This document shows, piece by piece, positions 21,547 to 31,480 of a stretch of 64,000 nucleotides of DNA. The stretch spans positions 52,643,267 through 52,707,266 of the forward strand of contig OX235270.1 of assembly GCA_944472135.2 (NCBI GenBank), given 5' to 3'. Positions within the stretch are counted from its first letter, which is position 1. Each line of letters begins with the position of its first letter. Source of the DNA: Trichobilharzia regenti (lineage: Eukaryota > Platyhelminthes > Trematoda > Strigeidida > Schistosomatidae). Both the position numbers and the translations under genes were made by a program. Under the pieces are notes generated by a model. That model was not told the origin of the DNA and did no database searches. It worked only from the letters and a program-made list of their open reading frames with translations.

Positions 21547-21912
21547 ATAAAGTATAATTATATTTGAATAGTTTACACACAATGATAAGTTTTGTTATTG
21601 GTAATATTTCGAGCAAAATTACTGGGATATAATTCTAAATACAAACACATGAATGAATGTGGAGTATAATTCTGAACACACATATGCACACACAAAACAT
21701 GAATGAACAAAATAATAATAATGAACTATATATGTGAATACAAATCATAAATGTGTGAATAAAACAATTCCAACAGTGGTGTGAACACGGGCAGTAATTT
21801 TGCTCGAAATATTACCAATAACAAAACTTATCATTGTGTGTAAACTATTCAAATATAATTATACTTTATTTAATCTAATCCACAATGCTCAAACTTTTTA
21901 CTGATATTAAAA
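21547..21912. mobile_element. 366-bp insertion with perfect 78-bp inverted repeats and 10-bp target duplication
   Basis: Arms 21547-21624 and 21792-21869 are exact reverse complements over 78 bp and enclose 167 bp of AT-rich sequence. A 43-bp tail (21870-21912) lies outside the right arm. CATTAAATAG flanks the whole block at 21537-21546 and 21913-21922. The left arm abuts the duplication but the right arm does not, which is unusual for a simple TIR element. It sits inside the second Merlin copy. Confidence 0.75.
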
Positions 21913-21914
21913 CA

Positions 21915-22133
21915 TTAAATAGAGTTTCTTTCTCTGGCGTGGCTTAAAAATACCCCCCCAGCAATAGTGAGGAATATCACTTGGTTAGACAAGTTTCTGT
22001 ACATGTATTCACTGAGGTGACTGAATATGATCTGTTTTAGTGAATCTTTCATCGCTCTTATCCTCATATGCATTCTTCCCCTTAAGCCCTCGGTTGAATT
22101 ACAATGGTTTCCATTAAGCGGATTGATGACCAC
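21915..22133 (-). pseudogene. Merlin-type transposase C-terminal remnant
   Basis: The minus-strand frame includes NSTEGLRGRMHMRIRAMKDS followed by SHLSEYMYRN, matching the Glu-bearing helix and the YLDEFMYRN block of Merlin transposases but clearly different from the copy at 20408-21209. Everything upstream of the Glu region is lost. Confidence 0.6.
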
Positions 22134-22194
22134 TTACCAGGAAAATGTGGATAAGAAGACAAGTTAAAATAAATGACATCAACTATAAATCTAT

Positions 22195-22284
22195 CCCTAA
22201 TCGTAACTCTAACCGTGATCCTGACCTTTACCTTAGAATTAAGGCTAACTCTAATTACAATCCTTGTCCTAACCGTAAACCTAA
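22195..22284. repeat. Degenerate telomere-like hexamer run, 15 units in phase
   Basis: Ninety bases divide without a gap into 15 hexamers, mostly of the form NNNTAA: ccctaa, tcgtaa, ctctaa, ccgtga, tcctga, and so on to tcctaa, ccgtaa, acctaa. This resembles a decayed CCCTAA/TTAGGG tract, the telomere repeat reported for schistosomes. Confidence 0.6.
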
Positions 22285-22311
22285 CTGTTTTTTACAATTA
22301 TGCGCCCTTCT

Positions 22312-22517
22312 TTTATTTTTTATTTTATTATTATTTTTTTATTTATTTTCTTATTTACAGCTTGATTTCACACTGTGTTTTCGGTACAAGTGTGGAATTT
22401 TCAGCATGGATATCGGTAGCCCAAATTTTGCGGGCCGACCATAGATATCAGATGTGCGTCGGTGCGGGCTCGAACCCTGGACCATGTGCATGGTCGGCTA
22501 GAGTCCTAACCACTGTG
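22312..22517 (-). mobile_element. tRNA-headed SINE inserted in Merlin 3' sequence
   Basis: On the minus strand it starts with a tRNA-like head (GTGGTTAGGAC, then GGTTCGAGCCC as a B-box), has a unique body, and ends in an A-rich tail. CCTTCT occurs on both sides (22306-22311 and 22518-22523) and may be the target duplication. The homologous uninterrupted region is at 21226-21350. Confidence 0.7.
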
Positions 22518-22612
22518 CCTTCTCATTGGTCGAAGTTGTCCCTGTTAAGGTCATTTTTGCGTTTAAAGGTCGTTTCGGTTTGGGCCGCTATTGTTTAGAG
22601 TCACCCTGTTTT
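22518..22612 (+). repeat. Merlin 3' terminal region, copy 2 (distal part)
   Basis: Matches 21267-21350; its proximal part is 22283-22311 on the other side of the SINE. Confidence 0.55.
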
Positions 22613-22767
22613 GTTCTTCGTTATTACTCCTCCTCTGTCTCACACCTCTGCTTACTTTCTCTATTATGCTTTTCTTGTACTTTCTTCTCTTGCTTCGCGT
22701 GCTACACGGAGTGTGGCGACTTGAACTGCCGCACATTTGTGCAAAGTTCAATGTCGAAAACAGACAG
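22613..22767 (+). mobile_element. RTE-clade LINE 3' end, 5' truncated
   Basis: Pyrimidine-rich 3' UTR, then GTGCTACACGGAGTGTGGCG and a block ending in a CAGACAGA-type tail. It is the same terminal sequence as the 3' UTR of the RTE element at 62.1-64 kb, read in the opposite orientation. No coding part remains. Confidence 0.65.
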
Positions 22768-23280
22768 AGACAGACAGGATGCAAATATATCTGGTTATAA
22801 GTCGTAAAACGCTCGTCACTGTTTTTCGGATGTTTTTGTCAGAATGCGGCTACTTCTGCTTCCACTGAATTTAACTAACTGACAGACCTTATTGCGACCC
22901 ATCATTCCTAAAAGTGATACAGACTAAATTCACTCACACAAATTAAGCATTTACATAACTAACATGCATGACCATATATGAGTTAAGTAGAAGTTACGTT
23001 CAGTCTTCCTAATTTACACTTATTTTGAAATATGGAGCACGTTATTAGTGCAGAAAATATCATGAATATTACACATACATAATATTGTCAACTGACAGTA
23101 ATTGTGCCATCACACCATGCTACAGGAATACATTTGACAACACTTTGTTAGTGGTCTGAGGGAGAATAATACTACAGCGAAATATACAGGCTAGGTGAAA
23201 GTTCCACAAAGCTGTCTCACTACTATACAATGTCTCACTCGTGGATTTTCTCTCCGCATGTGAGTATATCCACATACTGC

Positions 23281-23474
23281 CCAGCTAGCATTTTTTTCGG
23301 GCGCATCGCAGACTTTTTGAGGCAAAACCTTCGAGTAGATCTACTTACTTGGGACAGCGTCCCGAAGTCTGACCCAAAACGTCTGCAATGAGCCCTAAGT
23401 TTTCCTCGGAATCTGCAATGTGCCCAAATTCTGCCTCAAAAAGTCTGCAATGCGCCCAAAAAAATGCTGGCTGG
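23281..23474. mobile_element. CCAGCTAGC TIR element, copy 1
   Basis: Begins CCAGCTAGCATTTTTTTCGG and ends with the inverse. The interior consists of repeats of the terminal motif (AGTCTGC.CCAAAAAGTCTGCAAT type) and one short palindrome GGGACAGCGTCCC. No transposase. Target duplication unclear. Confidence 0.65.
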
Positions 23475-23631
23475 GTGAAGTGTGGAAAAGTTCGTCACTG
23501 TTAATAATATATAAGGTCCACGCCTTTTGAAAGTCTTCTAATGCGTTCGCAGCTTCTTATGTATGTTCTGCCTCCAGTCGCACTGATTACCTGCAATGAA
23601 ATTCTAGAAAAAGGGCTCTTTAACGAAGCAC

Positions 23632-23762
23632 CCAGCTAGCATTTTTTCGGGCGCACTGCAGACTTTTGGGCAGACTTAGGGACACTGTCCCACGTAAGTA
23701 GATCTTCCCGAAGTTTTTGCCCCAAAAAGTTTGCAATGCGCCTGAAAAAAATGCTATCTGGG
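23632..23762. mobile_element. CCAGCTAGC TIR element, copy 2, with empty-site evidence
   Basis: Same termini, shorter interior, internal palindrome in the opposite orientation. GCAC occurs on both sides, whereas the corresponding place in copy A of the host repeat (781-800) has a single GCAC and no element. This fixes the target duplication at 4 bp. Confidence 0.7.
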
Positions 23763-23873
23763 CACATTATTGCCACAGCTTGTCACAGTTTATTCGCAAG
23801 AAACACAGGATACCAGACCACGTGAGTGAGAAATATCGAAGCAGGAAATACTGTACGTATAACCACAACTCAC

Positions 23874-24751
23874 GAAATGCGTTGGGACCCACGGGATCGT
23901 ATACGATCCTTGACTATAATCGCGGTTTACCACCATAATGCTTGAGCATTTTCAAGGGAGTTTGTAACGAAGAGACCACTGCATCTGTATAAAAAACAGT
24001 GAAACAATGTTAGAATAGGTGAAGTTCTACAATAGCGTCCCAAGGAATGGGAGCGCATGAGTGACCTTCAACCAACAAATCATAAAAATGAGGAATTTTT
24101 GCACAAAAAATGACGTATATTCACAAGAATATGCATGAAAACATATTAAAAGGATTGTCTTTCTGTGACATGATTTAATGTTACATCCCTATTCGTCAAA
24201 GTTGCTTCCAAACCACGCATAACATAACCACACGAAATCGCACACGATAGCAGAAATAGATATAGGCAGATTTTATTGGCTGTTGGCTAGCTGGCTTTTT
24301 ATTGGTCTAAAATATAAATTAAAGCGCCAATCTTTTTATTTTTACACGGAAATTTACAGTCAGTAAAATTTCGGGCTTACCTTACCATAATATAATGGCG
24401 TGTTAATTTTTTTGGTGTGAGTGTAGTGTGACAGTCACACGCTATTTGGATGCATTGTTGATGTTTAAAGTATATTGAGATGTATGAGAATGTCCAGAAA
24501 GTGAATATAAATCAACAATAATTTTGATGCATTTATTTTAAGTCCAAAATAGGATGTATGCCATTTTGGTTACTAGGCGAATATAATTCAACTACCATTT
24601 CTATAAATTTAATGTGTCCTGAATTATTACATGTAGAAATATGTATGTAGTAACTAATCTACTTTTTTAAGTTGTCACTTCAATGATTTGTGGGAATTGT
24701 GCGTACTACGTCAGCATAAATGAAGTAAATTGACAAGGTCATGGCCAGTGG
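23874..24751. other. Spacer upstream of MULE; contains a decayed Merlin-like 3' remnant
   Basis: About 24085-24190 resembles 21450-21535 plus 21923-21960. The remainder (24190-24750) may hold the 5' end of the Mutator-like element, but I could not identify its terminal inverted repeats by eye. Confidence 0.4.
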
Positions 24752-24759
24752 TATATAAG
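24752..24759 (+). promoter_or_regulatory. TATA-box candidate for the MULE transposase
   Basis: TATATAAG, 76 bp before the ATG at 24835, in AT-rich surroundings. Position suits a short-leader transposase transcript. Confidence 0.45.
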
Positions 24760-24834
24760 CACTGAAATATATACTAGTGTTTATTTACTTGAAGTCATAG
24801 TGTTGTGCACGTTAGGAATTGTTAAAACGATTAA

Positions 24835-26866
24835 ATGATGTTGCAAAGTACTCCTACTGCGTCTACTTCAAGAAATATATCATCTTTATTGTGTGATGTA
24901 ACAGCTATATTCCAAAGGATAATGTTGTGTTGTATATTTTATACATGGACACAATTTAAGGAAGCTTTAGACACATTTATGAAGGTACTAACTAAGTTGT
25001 TCTTTATTTCTTTGAAAGGAATCCAATACATCCTATCGTGTTGATTCAAGTAAAAAAGATCCATCCGGTGCTGATGACTACAAGTTTGTGAAGTTTAAAT
25101 GCACTTTTGGAAGTCATCGTGCTCCCCGAGGTGCTGGCTTTAGGAACAGAGGGTAAGTTGGCTGCGTGTGCAAATTTTAAAAATTTTAAGGTTCAAAAGT
25201 ACATCATGTCAGTCAATAATTCTAGTCCAGCGGAAATCCAACGTATACATGATAACCAAGTACAAAACTGTGCATAACCATCCCTGCACAGCAAGTTTTA
25301 TGTCCACCGATGTATCTAGACGTCGGTTATCATCACAAGAAATGGCAATTATCCAACCGTTCATTGAAAGGAATACTGATGTCCATGAAATCATGGATCT
25401 AGCACATGAGAAGTTCGGAAAAGCGCTCCTGTATAACGATATTAAAAACATGCGGGCTAAGATAAATAAACGTAAGTCCTATCAAAATAAATGGTGCAGT
25501 AGAATAGAAATTGGTTGTTTGGAAGAGCTGCTTCATCGACTGAGGCAGACAGGTCCAGTTAAAGTTTTGCAGGACAACGCAGGCTTTGTATCTAAAATCA
25601 TTTTTGCTCGTAATGATATGATAGACGTGTATCATAAGTTTCCAGAAGTAGTTGGAATCGATTGTACTTACAAAACGAATAAGATGGGGTAAGTTTCAGT
25701 ACAACAAGGTATAATTCCTTTTCCAAATTTGTTACAGATGGCCTTTATATCAGTTTGTTGTGACTGATGGATTCGGAAGAGGAAGGACTGTTTTGTTTGC
25801 TCTTACTAGGAGAGAAACGTTTGCAGATATCAAGGAGATATTGCAAACGTTTAAGAGATTTATGGTGGATACATCGAAAACATTAACATTCACTGTCGAC
25901 TGTGCAACTGCACAGATGAAAGCCCTAAAGGAGGAATTCCCTAGTTGCAATATTGTTTTGTGTCTTTTCCATGTATGCCAGGCATTCAGAAGGAAGGTAA
26001 GTTACATTCCCATTAACTGACATAGGGAAAACAGTTCCCAAACCAGCTTGTTAAAAAGTGGTTGTATCGAATGGCGCACACGCGCAGTTATGACAGGTAG
26101 GTTAGCAAATCAGAGTATATTGCCAAAGGTTTTGGCGTTACCTAAACCTCATAAGTATTGTAGACGCTGAGGCTGGTGCTTACATTAGAAGGTACTGGCT
26201 AAGAACACGCAAATATTGGGCTGCATCGTGCAACAGGTTCACCATCAGCATGGGGAACAATACTAACAACAGAGTTGAGAATGCTCATAGGCAGTTGAAA
26301 AGATATCTACGTAAAGGTGATCCTATGGAACTGACGCTATGGAAAATATGGAGGTGGATCGACCACACAACCATGCGTAAAATACGTCAGGGCCAGTGGA
26401 TGCTTGCTAAATACTACAATTACGATGTAAGTTCGAAGATAATTTACGATTTATCCTAGGTACCTAATTCCCTGAAGTCTCATTTACGGAGTCTCACACC
26501 GTTTGCTGCCCAGAAAGTTGTGTTAGATTTACAAAGGCGTTCCTTCTTCTTCCATTCAATATCTTCTACCTCAGTTGTTTACGCAGAAGGTGGTCACATA
26601 TTCTTCGTAAACAGGAACGAGGCGAAATGCACATGTTGGACATACTGCGCATACAATTTGCCTTGTGCACATGTCGTTGAGGCGTTCTTGAACTCATATC
26701 TAAATTGTGGTATGTTCCATTTCTTTAAATGTTACTCTTAGATATTCTGAGGAATAGTGAGAGGTGGACACGTGTATATAACACAACGGACAACATTCCG
26801 AGGGCCATCCGGTTAATACCGGAACCAAACAACGCGTTTCGAAATGCTTATGAACGTTTAAGATAA
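24835..26866 (+). CDS. Mutator-like (MULE) transposase, 8 exons, 591 aa predicted
   Basis: Exons by GT-AG rule and frame: 24835-24984, 25019-25152, 25191-25688, 25738-25996, 26035-26096, 26129-26426, 26460-26709, 26742-26866. The introns are 34, 38, 49, 38, 32, 33 and 32 nt, and all joins keep one open frame. Residues about 80-135 hold a FAR1/FLYWCH-like zinc-binding region ending TVHNHPC. The MULE core has D252 (VVGIDCTYKTN), D315 (FTVDCATAQMKAL) and E418 (NNRVENAHRQLK), followed by a SWIM finger C524-x-C526-x9-C536-x-H538. D-D and D-E spacings suit the family. The frame stays open for another 48 codons beyond the TAA at 26864, to TGA 27011. Resembles the Curupira MULEs described from schistosomes; activity is unproven. 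Confidence 0.8.
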
Positions 26867-27013
26867 CGTCTCAACAGTCTGAACCGAAGAAATCCGGATG
26901 CTGCACTGCGGGAAATAGCGGAGTTTACCAGAAGGTTGGACAGTTTGCTAGCAAATGAACCGCAAACAACTTTAAGATTACGACGTGCCCCTGTTAATCG
27001 ATTATTTTTGTGA
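26867..27013 (+). pseudogene. Possible former C-terminal extension of MULE transposase
   Basis: In frame with exon 8 after its TAA, 48 codons of charged, protein-like sequence (NRRNPDAALREIAEFTRR) continue to TGA. It may be coding sequence cut off by one nonsense change, or 3' UTR by chance. Confidence 0.4.
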
Positions 27014-28054
27014 AAATATTTGTATTACCTTTTTTTCCATTTGTATTCAGAATATAAACATGTATGTATAAACTGCAGTTACACTTCCTTTCCTTTCAAA
27101 AGGCTAAGACCGACAGTTTAAAGAATACTTTGGTTGATTGTTTCGTTAAGAGAGCGCTTTGAAAGTCACTTAGAAATTAAAACGATCTGTGCCTTATTTA
27201 CTACGTTTTTCAGCCGAGCATTTGCGGTTCATAGCATATCCTGAATAACGGTGATTAATACGATTTATCACTTAGACCGCAACACCACCAAGCCTACAAT
27301 ATTCATAAACTTATTCTAACCTATTCATCGATAAGGCCTTTTTATGGTAACTGAAGCTCTTATTTACCCACTATTTTCTCAAATAACGCTGGTCATGCTT
27401 ACAATGATACCTAGGTGCTGAATTGAGTCCTTTCGTTCTGAAATAACGCTAGTCCACTCTAATGTGTCCTGTGAGGGATGGAACAGAGCTGATAAGCAAA
27501 CCCAGTCGGTTCGATTTACTTCCACTCATGCTCAGAAACCAGCTCTTAGTTTTAATCTCAAACAATGGCAGAATGGTTAGGCAGTTTACTTATTGAATAA
27601 GGTTACTATATTAGAAAAGTATACCTTATTTGGCTGAATCATTACAGGTTCACCATAACCCTTGACTACCAACGTGAAAACCGGGAACTTCAAGCTAAAA
27701 ATCACCTTAATAGTGGCATACAGTGACACAAACTGATCAACACACTGCAAAATGAGAAAAACATGCAAAAAAACTTTTAAAATTCAATGGAAAACGAATT
27801 CACGAAAACATATAACCAGCCGACGCAGGAACCCATCATGACCTTGAAACTGACTGTAGCCTCTTTCCACGATAGCACCTACCAAGGACAAATCGAAAAT
27901 GCAATTGACCGCCATCGTTCTAGCCAATGAAAGACCAGAAAACTTGAAGCAAGGTAAATGTGTAACGCGATAACGCTTATCCTTGGCAGCCTGTTGATAG
28001 AGGATAGTGTCAGAAATGGCTTACAGAGGAGCTGAGCACTTGAAGGGCAATTAC
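27014..28054. other. Spacer; may contain MULE 3' end
   Basis: AT-rich, no gene recognised. Short frames such as 27586-27768 on - have no family signature. No inverted repeat matching the MULE upstream region was found by eye. Confidence 0.35.
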
Positions 28055-28310
28055 GGACACTATGATTGGTCTTTTCAGGACCCAGAAGTTACAGATCATC
28101 AACATTTTGGTTAAAGGTAGTTTAGGCCTTGAGAAAAAAGTTCCTAAGGGATCTGTGAACCGAAAACCAACGACAAACCTCGAACCGATTTCCCGCGTCG
28201 GCACCCAATACATCTGTACATATTTGTATATACATAATTCTTCCGACACACACAAGTGTGTCCTTTCCGTATCTCCACCTCCAGAAAATCCCCTAAAGTA
28301 GCTATCACTG
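28055..28310 (-). pseudogene. Merlin transposase N-terminal remnant with the same 26-nt intron
   Basis: Read on the minus strand it parallels 20470-20710: the zinc-ribbon region, GKSVR, a 26-nt GT...AG segment (28153-28178), then PLGTFFSRPKLPLTKMLMICN and LKRP. Beyond that, similarity ends; the catalytic part is missing. Confidence 0.65.
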
Positions 28311-28414
28311 AAAAAAATTAAACAATCAAAAGACGTAGACATTGTTGCCATTATAAACACAAAATTTGAGTGATAGAAAATACTAAATAATGCGTTAAAT
28401 TGTGTATACTTACG

Positions 28415-29180
28415 TCAGTCAATATTTTTTAAGCAGACAAAACGGACATTGCGTGTACCTGTGAAAACCAAATCTATGCACTGTAAGAAGTAAATAATAT
28501 GTGAAAAAAATTCCCGAGTATTTCTGTAGATTTCCTTTAAATAGGTACATGTGGAGGAACTTTGACACCATCGCCTAAGGTACACAACAAAGTAAGTGGA
28601 AACAACTGGCAAAACGAACTAGCCTACCTCATCATCTCTATGTCTTATCCTCTGAACTGCAAAAAGACATGACTGAAAGCTGTTATATCCTGTATCTTTA
28701 AGGAATCTGAAATTTTCTGAACGGAAAAGTACGTATTTCAACAATTCGTGAACTGGCCGTAAATTGCAGCCGGATAAGGACAGCATCATTCGCTGTTTAT
28801 GCTGAAAACGCTTTATTCCACAGACTTTCAGCAGCAATACAAACATAAAAGTGTGTAAAAGAACAAATGATTACCTAAATTGAAGGTTTTTTCAATAAAT
28901 GGTGCTTATAGACATCAGATGACCTACGCCCGTATACAGGCTGCCAGCATTCACTGACCGATTACAAAGATTTCCGCCTTTGATAAGGTTGTTTCCATTT
29001 GATGGTCAGATGCACTGTAAAACTTCACCACTTCAATTAATACGACATCCAGCTCTTCCTGTTTTTGCAGGTGATTGAGGCACAGACTTCGTAGAGTTTA
29101 TGAAAGCTTTTTCTCATTTCTCCAAGAGGTACATTAACAACCATCCTACCTATCTTGCGGTTATCAAGCAGTGGCGAAGG
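28415..29180 (-). pseudogene. Decayed coding-like sequence, unrecognised
   Basis: Protein-like minus-strand frames: 28619-28846 (VCGIKRFQHKQRMMLSLSG..., ending at a GT donor-like site) and a pair of frames over 28980-29170 (LLDNRKIGRMVVNVPLGEMR; then a shifted frame with HLQKQEELDVVLIEVVKFY). Together with 29900-30435 they look like parts of one old gene or transposon ORF. Family not recognised. Confidence 0.3.
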
Positions 29181-29508
29181 TGCTGCAGCCTAACCAAAGC
29201 CGTATTCAAACTTGAATTTCATTCTCAAATTACAACAAAAGAGGATAAGTGACTACTCCTGGGAGATGTCCGTCGACTAAACTGGGACTGCTTAATGTTG
29301 AACTGAAGATTGAAGTAAGACAGTGTCACGGTCTGTAAGCGGAGTAAAGCTGTGACCATCAAGCACTTCGTAAAGTGTTTTGGACACAAAAGTGAATCCA
29401 AAACTCTCTTTCTTAATTAAGGTGTAATTGGGCTCAGCTTGCATCAGAAGTACTGAAACTTATGCGATTGGCTTTTCAACAACATTTCTTAAAATATGAC
29501 GGACAATT
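29181..29508. other. Spacer without recognisable gene
   Basis: Nothing supportable seen on either strand. Confidence 0.35.
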
Positions 29509-29513
29509 GCACT
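29509..29513. repeat. Target site duplication GCACT, left copy
   Basis: Matches GCACT at 29879-29883 on the other side of the solo LTR. Confidence 0.85.
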
Positions 29514-29878
29514 TGTCAGTCTCGTCTCATAAACCGTTAATGCCCAGCTCTCGCTACGCTCGGGCCCACGCTGTTCCTTTGAGTTTCAGAAACGCTTAGT
29601 AATAACGGACGCAAAAACCAAAACACCGATCCGCTGCTTGTTATTTCTTTATTGTTACACCAACATATAAAAGGAATAAACAAACTAAGGAACTAAGGTC
29701 TGAAAACAAATATTACAATAATAAATCTCTGTATTACTTCTGACGATATTTCACTCTTCTTTCTGAACAGCGACCGATGAGACGATGACTGCCGTATTGA
29801 TGCCTCCGCGAAAATTGGGGAAGTTGATTTTGAGCAAACAACAATGAATTGATCGTTCAATCTTCAACTCCATTGACA
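29514..29878 (-). mobile_element. Solo LTR of the BEL/Pao family (365 bp)
   Basis: Starts TGTCA and ends TGACA on the plus strand, has the same length and subtype as the LTRs of element 3, and is bracketed by GCACT. No internal sequence remains, the expected product of recombination between two LTRs. Confidence 0.9.
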
Positions 29879-29883
29879 GCACT

Positions 29884-30435
29884 GTTGCATTAGCTTCAAC
29901 AATAATTTCCGCCTTGAGAATATACTTTACAAGAAGAGGGGCATAAGGTAATATTTCTCCCTCCTTTTCGTGTGAAATCTGACATCAGTTGGGTTAAATC
30001 CATTTCTAACACTTTTACAACAAATTAATCAGAAGTTTTTGGATATCTTTTCGCAACAAAAGACCTAAAGAAACAGACCATTGTTCAGAAGTACATTATT
30101 GCATAGATACTGTTTGGGGAAAACGTTTTCTGAATGGCCATTAAATTTTCACGGTGGATAGTCACCTCTTCTCAGTAAAACACTATAATGTTTAATAAGT
30201 AGCTTGAAGGTAAACGTCCAGTGTTTTCTCCAATGATGGTATCTCGCATGCTCTGGATTAACTCATTGTAAGTACTGCCAAGGAGTAAAACATGGGAACA
30301 GACGTCATTTAGACTACTTCCCTCAAACCTTATTTCTGTCAACCCCTGAACTTCATATTTTGCATGACTTCTGGGTGAATAATCAGTCAGAACATATTCC
30401 AAGAAGTCAGCGAAAGAAATAGGAGACACCTTCAT
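29884..30435 (-). pseudogene. Decayed coding-like sequence, unrecognised (continued)
   Basis: The frame 30172-30435 (87 aa, MKVSPISFADFLEYVLTDYS..., ending QSMRDTIIGENTG) and shorter pieces around 29890-30130 (such as GEILPYAPLLVKYILKAEII) read as protein-like on the minus strand. The solo LTR separates them from the similar material at 28.4-29.2 kb. No domain was recognised. Confidence 0.3.
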
Positions 30436-31140
30436 TCACTTTTTTTCTCCATCCTTCCTTCTCTTTCTGTCTGAATATATCTTAACCCCACTGACACTTT
30501 GTGAATGTTTATTTCACAGTAGCATAGAAAAACTTATTCTTATGAAAATGAAGAATATCAGTTGGATATATACTTGATTGTTATAAACAAAATTGAATGC
30601 AAGGTGCACATTGGACGTGAACATTCGTAATGATTAAAGTATTTGTCTGTGACATCGTTTTGGGTGGTCATGTTGAGAGCATAGGATGCTTTATTTTTCT
30701 TAAAAAAGAAATATAGACACTACAATTTAGAACGCCGTCACACAGACACTGATGTCTTCACAGACATTATTCTTTATTTCCGTGCACTTATTCTTTTATC
30801 CTGTTGTGATTAGGAGCAGAACGACAACAAATGATTAAAATATGGCGGCAATTAAATAGTCAGTTTACTTATTTCAATCGTATCTTTCAAAATGACATTT
30901 ATGTACTTACTTAATAATATGTTAAGCAGTAAATTAGATAAGAGAGATAAAAACAATGCAGAGGAAAAATCAGGGCACAGTTATTCAATGATTTTGTGTT
31001 TTTCATTAGCGCTAAAGATTAAATCATCATGCAATAATAATAAACGACAAAAGTGAAATAATGTGCGACCTACAAAATCTTAGAAACAAATTTGCAAGAT
31101 GTGTTTTACAAATGCTTTTTGTTGTAGTTCAATAGCAGTC
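30436..31140. other. Spacer without recognisable gene
   Basis: AT-rich, with no ORF above background. Confidence 0.4.
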
Positions 31141-31480
31141 ATAGTGTGGTGAGAGCAGGCTGTTAGCCAATTGGTAGACATTAGTCGACGCTGATTGGTA
31201 GATATTAATCTAGGCTGATTCAACAACCAATCACAGCAGACTTAAACGTGGGCAAATATCATTCGCAGATAAATGGCTCTACTTTCCGAGAAATACCGAA
31301 AACAACCAATCAGGAGACTGTGTTTGTCTTCCGAGAAACAACTAATTAGAAGACTGTCTTTTTCTGCTTGCATAAGCCTTATTAATGTACATAAAATATA
31401 TATAAATACGCGTTGATTTTCGTAATAAAACGATCTGTTGCCTGGCCCTTGTCTTCTGTTGTTACAATAGTAGCAATACA
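31141..31480 (+). promoter_or_regulatory. CCAAT/TATA cluster, promoter or LTR U3-like
   Basis: CCAAT-box cores in either orientation occur near 31167, 31194, 31227 and 31306, then TATATATAAATA at 31397-31408 and AATAAA at 31424-31429. This spacing resembles the U3-R of an LTR or a strong promoter. I found no convincing LTR ends, target duplication or adjacent gene. Confidence 0.35.

Larger units (their letters stand above)
22768..23873. repeat. Diverged interspersed repeat, copy B, interrupted by two TIR elements
   Basis: Collinear with about 250-895 of the window once the two insertions are removed. No ORF; class not assigned. Confidence 0.55.

Noticed and set aside
22440..22517. A tRNA gene on the minus strand
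   Set aside because: Same SINE head as above, followed by the SINE body.
25209..25635. Minus-strand frames under the MULE gene
   Set aside because: Antisense shadows of the transposase exons.
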